A DNA stretch of 64,000 bases from CAVTQY01 sp963736975 (GTDB taxonomy: Bacteria > Pseudomonadota > Alphaproteobacteria > Acetobacterales > Acetobacteraceae): assembly GCA_963736975.1 (NCBI GenBank), contig CAVTQY010000001.1:1984001-2048000 (forward strand), read 5' to 3'. Within the stretch, counting starts at the first letter, position 1, and the number at the start of each line of letters is the position of its first letter. The position numbers and the translations under genes were made by a program. The notes beneath the pieces were generated by a model. It was not told where the DNA came from, searched no databases, and saw only the letters and a program-made list of their open reading frames with translations. Shown here one piece after another: positions 61,198 through 64,000 of the stretch.

Positions 61198-61836
61198 TTA
61201 TATGAGCCGGAACAGGCTCACCTCCCGTTCCATGCGATCCTCCAATTCCAGCGTGGTAGGAACCGCCTCCTGGGCAAAACGGGCCAATCTCTCCCTCGGA
61301 AGGTAAGCGCGGCCGGGATCCGCCAGCCAGACTTCGGCCTCCGCCGCCAGGCGGCGAAGCCAGGGCAGCAAGCGGGCGGTCATCGGCGCCTCATAACAGA
61401 TATCCCCGCATAGAATCAGGTCCCAGCGACAAGGCTCGCCGACGATATCAGCCTCCCGCGCGAGCACGCGCACAGCATTGCTCGCCGCGTTCAGGCGGAT
61501 TGCCGCAACCGCGAGCGGGTCGATCTCCACCGCCTCCACCGAACGTGCGCCGGCCTGGGCGCAGGCGATCGCGGCGATCCCGCAACCTGCGGCGAAATCG
61601 AGCACACGGCGGCCGGCGACGCATTCCTTGTGATCGAGGACATACCGCGCCAGTGCTTGCCCGCCGGGCCAGGCAAAAGCCCAGAAAGGCGGTGCGACGT
61701 TGCGGGCGGCCAGCCAGACCTCCGTCGCCTGCCAGATGGGGGCGAGCTCGGTCGCCAGATGAAGTGCAATCTCCGGCACCAGTGGCGCCCGCGTGAGGAC
61801 CGTCTGGGTACGGACGAAATCCTCCGGACCGGTCAC
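61198..61836 (-). CDS. class I SAM-dependent methyltransferase (nicotinamide N-methylase-like)
   Basis: A 212-residue methyltransferase. The SAM-binding motif is GRRVLDFAAGCGIAAIACAQAGA with the acidic residue in VEAVEIDPLA, then LILCGDICYEAPM. An N-terminal PPFWAFAWPGGQALARYVLDH segment is typical of the COG3897/METTL18-like group, which methylates proteins. The GTG at 61836 overlaps the ubiA stop by four bases, so it is coupled to ubiA. Confidence 0.83.
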   Translation of the reverse strand: MTGPEDFVRTQTVLTRAPLVPEIALHLATELAPIWQATEVWLAARNVAPPFWAFAWPGGQALARYVLDHKECVAGRRVLDFAAGCGIAAIACAQAGARSVEAVEIDPLAVAAIRLNAASNAVRVLAREADIVGEPCRWDLILCGDICYEAPMTARLLPWLRRLAAEAEVWLADPGRAYLPRERLARFAQEAVPTTLELEDRMEREVSLFRLI

Positions 61837-62732
61837 ACCCAGCCGATCAGGATGGCCGCCGCCACCGCAAGCCCGACCTCCCGGTTGGCGCGGAACAGCC
61901 CGAGACAACGCGCGGGGTCGTGGATAGCGAGCCGGTGTACCTGCCAGGCGAGCAACAGCGCGGGGAACGCAAGCGCCGGGTAAAACCACGGATGGAGTCC
62001 GGCAAGCCAGCCCGCCACAGCCAACAGCAGGATAGTACCGGAGTAGCAGATGGCGAGGAACGGCCCGGTACGCTCGCCGAAGAGGCGCGCCGTCGATCCG
62101 ACGCCAACCAGCGCGTCGTCCTCGCGGTCCTGGTGGGCGTAGATCGTGTCGAAGCCAAGGTCCCAGAAAATTGCTGCCGCATAGAGCGCGCCCCAGGCGC
62201 CGTCGATCCGCCCGGATGCGGCGGCGTAGCCGAGCGGGGCGCCGAAGCCGAAGGTGAAACCCATCACCAGTTGCGGCCACCAGGTGACGCGTTTGGCCAG
62301 CGGATAGAGCCCAACCAGCAGCAGCGAGGCCGCGCCTAGAGCCTGCGAGAGCGCGTTGAGCTGCAACAGAATCGCCAGCCCCAGCAGGAGCAATATCAGA
62401 AGGAAAGCCGCGGCCTGACGCGGCCGCAACACGCCGGAAGCCAACGGTCGGGCAGCGGTGCGCACGACAAGGCGGTCGATGTCGCGGTCCCAGAGATCGT
62501 TCACCACGCAACCGGCAGCCCGCATTATCACGCTGCCGATTCCGAACAACAGGATGAGCCGGCCAGCGCGCCCAGGCGTCGTACCGGCAAGCAGAATCCC
62601 CCACAGCCCGGGCAGGAACAACAGCCAGGCGCCGATCGGCCGGTCCAGTCGGGCGAGCAGGACATAAGGGCGCCATACCGTCGGCAGGCGCGCGACCCAG
62701 CCCTCAGCCGCGATGTCGGTATGTGTGTTCAT
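61833..62732 (-). CDS. ubiA: 4-hydroxybenzoate polyprenyltransferase
   Basis: UbiA attaches the polyprenyl tail to 4-hydroxybenzoate in ubiquinone synthesis at the inner membrane. The 299-residue protein has about eight helices and both aspartate-rich motifs: VVNDLWDRDIDRLV and DTIYAHQDREDDALVGV. RPLASGVLRPRQA links the first two regions. It starts divergently from rsmE and is coupled to a methyltransferase gene downstream. Confidence 0.95.
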   Translation of the reverse strand: MNTHTDIAAEGWVARLPTVWRPYVLLARLDRPIGAWLLFLPGLWGILLAGTTPGRAGRLILLFGIGSVIMRAAGCVVNDLWDRDIDRLVVRTAARPLASGVLRPRQAAAFLLILLLLGLAILLQLNALSQALGAASLLLVGLYPLAKRVTWWPQLVMGFTFGFGAPLGYAAASGRIDGAWGALYAAAIFWDLGFDTIYAHQDREDDALVGVGSTARLFGERTGPFLAICYSGTILLLAVAGWLAGLHPWFYPALAFPALLLAWQVHRLAIHDPARCLGLFRANREVGLAVAAAILIGWV

Positions 62733-62782
62733 CGCTGCTAGTCTGCGGGTCGGCCAAACGGGGTCAATATGCCGGGGTCAAT

Positions 62783-63487
62783 ATGCCGGGCTCAATCCGC
62801 CTGTTCGTCCTGGCGCCGCTGTCCGAAGACAGCACGGTCGCCGCCACGCCGGCACAGGCGCATCATCTCGCCACCGTCATGCGACGCCGGCCAGGCGATC
62901 CGGTTCGCCTGTTCAACGGGCACGACGGCGAGTGGAGCGGTCGGATCGCCAAACTGCACCGCGACCGCGCTACGCTCACCGTGCAGCAAAAGCTGCGGCC
63001 GCAGGCAGCAGAGCCGGATCTGTGGCTCGCCTTTGCCTTGCTCAAACGCGATGCGACCGACCTCGTCGTCCAGAAGGCGACCGAGCTGGGGGTTGCGGCG
63101 TTGCTGCCGGTCCTGACCGCACGCACCAACGCCGCCCGGGTCAATCTCGATCGCCTGGTCCTGATCGCGACCGAGGCCGCCGAACAGGCCGAGCGTTTGA
63201 CGGTGCCGGCAGTACACAGGCCGCGACCACTCCCCGATCTTCTGGCATCCTGGCCGACCGAGCGGCCGTTGCTGGCGGCCCTCGAGCGCACCGACGCGCC
63301 GCCGGTCCGGGCTATCGCCCCTGCCGGGTTGCTCGTCGGTCCGGAAGGCGGGTTCACCGACGGCGAACGAGAGGCGCTTCTGGCCCGCCCCTTCGTCCAA
63401 CTCGTCAGTTTCGGCAGACTCGTCCTGCGTGCGGAGACGGCCTGCATCGTCGGGCTGGCGCTGTTGCAGGTGCCGCGCCGACCCTGA
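62783..63487 (+). CDS. rsmE: 16S rRNA (uracil-1498-N3)-methyltransferase
   Basis: RsmE methylates U1498 in the decoding centre. The 234-residue SPOUT protein has an N-terminal PUA-like part (HHLATVMRRRPGDPVRLFNG) and the knotted SAM site LLVGPEGGFTDGEREAL and VSFGRLVLRAETACIV. The start at the ATG at 62783 lies in a 14-bp tandem repeat (CGGGGTCAATATGC twice) that also supplies an ATG in a different frame at 62769. It is divergent from ubiA and precedes gshA by 39 bases. Confidence 0.93.
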   Translation: MPGSIRLFVLAPLSEDSTVAATPAQAHHLATVMRRRPGDPVRLFNGHDGEWSGRIAKLHRDRATLTVQQKLRPQAAEPDLWLAFALLKRDATDLVVQKATELGVAALLPVLTARTNAARVNLDRLVLIATEAAEQAERLTVPAVHRPRPLPDLLASWPTERPLLAALERTDAPPVRAIAPAGLLVGPEGGFTDGEREALLARPFVQLVSFGRLVLRAETACIVGLALLQVPRRP

Positions 63488-63526
63488 TACTGGCCCCAAG
63501 GGAAATCACCCGCACCCCGGAGCATC

Positions 63527-64000
63527 ATGTCCAACCCCGGAGACGCCGATGACACGCCGATCACCTCCGTGCGGCAACTGGCCGACTATATCGCCGCCGG
63601 CTGCAAGCCGCGTGCGGCGTGGCGCGTCGGCACTGAGCATGAGAAATTTGGCTTCCGGCGCAACGATTTCGCGGCACCACCGTATCAAGGCCAGGCCGGC
63701 GATCCGGCGAGCATCCGCACCCTGCTGGAGGGACTCGCGCGCAGCACCGGCGCCGCGCCGATCCTGGATCGCGGGAACCCGATCGGCCTGACGCAGGGCA
63801 GGGCGGCGATCTCGCTGGAACCGGCCGGACAGCTCGAATTGTCCGGCGCGCCGGTGGCGACGTTGCACGAGGCGAAAGACGAGCTGGCAGCGCATTTCGC
63901 GCAACTGCGAGGCGTAGCCGCCGATCTCGGCCTCGGCTTCGCCCCGCTCGGTTTCCATCCGCTTTGTCGGCGCGACGAGATGCCCTGGATGCCCAAGGGG
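63527..64000 (+). CDS. gshA: glutamate--cysteine ligase, partial
   Basis: The first 158 codons of the enzyme that makes gamma-glutamylcysteine, the first step to glutathione; the rest is beyond the window. It is the alphaproteobacterial/plant type: ADYIAAGCKPRAAWRVGTEHEKFGF, GLTQGRAAISLEPAGQLELSG and DLGLGFAPLGFHPL. The ATG at 63527 begins the conserved N-terminus. Its partner gshB is at 40636-41619. Confidence 0.93.
   Translation, partial: MSNPGDADDTPITSVRQLADYIAAGCKPRAAWRVGTEHEKFGFRRNDFAAPPYQGQAGDPASIRTLLEGLARSTGAAPILDRGNPIGLTQGRAAISLEPAGQLELSGAPVATLHEAKDELAAHFAQLRGVAADLGLGFAPLGFHPLCRRDEMPWMPKG

Overview
The window is a GC-rich alphaproteobacterial chromosome segment, most likely from Acetobacteraceae or another Rhodospirillales family. 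The evidence is gene content: a fused shikimate kinase/3-dehydroquinate synthase (AroKB), TrcR (DUF1013), DUF1192 and DUF465 proteins, a C-minus ribosomal protein L31, TamAB, HslVU behind a heat-shock promoter, and the miaB-phoH-ybeY-corC operon. Most of it is housekeeping DNA with short spacers and frequent 4-base gene overlaps.

Layout. 0.1-1.5 kb: enolase-superfamily enzyme and a CDGSH protein. 1.5-3.4 kb: minCDE. 3.4-8.9 kb: an SDR, a secreted protein, aat, a CHRD protein, dcd, murA and a decayed repeat-protein gene. 9-13 kb: rpmE, an hsp20 gene behind a ROSE-like RNA thermometer, trcR, two DUF465 genes and purEK. 13-19 kb: a proline racemase-superfamily gene and a branched-chain amino-acid ABC operon (livKHMGF) with livF internally deleted and livM frameshifted. 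19-26.9 kb: PRC-barrel protein, xerD, aroKB, an acyl-CoA dehydrogenase, an orphan antitoxin beside a ruined vapC, nusG-secE-tRNA-Trp, and chrA abutting tRNA-Gly. 26.9-29.3 kb: a 2.4 kb island bounded by a 23-bp duplication of the tRNA-Gly 5' end. It carries a two-gene CBASS-type defence operon (CD-NTase plus Cap15-like membrane effector) and no integrase. 29.3-40.5 kb: corC-ybeY-phoH-miaB, plsC, tamA-tamB. 40.6-54.5 kb: gshB, an MFS transporter, hslVU, an AbrB/Doc toxin-antitoxin pair, rraA-like and metallo-beta-lactamase genes, an S24 repressor facing a Ner-like regulator, typA, a glutamate-receptor-like channel, aroC, fabI and pdxH. 54.5-64 kb: a kinase-like gene running into a universal stress protein, a membrane cyclase with a [2Fe-2S] domain, a methyltransferase, ubiA, rsmE and the start of gshA.

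Two window-wide patterns matter. First, several genes appear broken by one extra base. In four of them (livK, aroB, the acyl-CoA dehydrogenase and the kinase-like gene) the shift falls at GAACTC where GACTC would restore the frame. GACTC is a GANTC site, the CcrM methylation motif of alphaproteobacteria, so a motif-specific sequencing error is a likely explanation and these genes may be intact. livF, livM, vapC and the repeat-protein gene look damaged for other reasons. Second, intergenic regions carry recurring palindromes and a CACAGAGA-type dispersed repeat, one copy forming a two-sided terminator between tamB and gshB.

The strongest accessory system is the CBASS mini-island at tRNA-Gly. 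CBASS itself is a known family; the integrase-less 2.4 kb format and the tRNA 5'-end attachment are the less usual parts.
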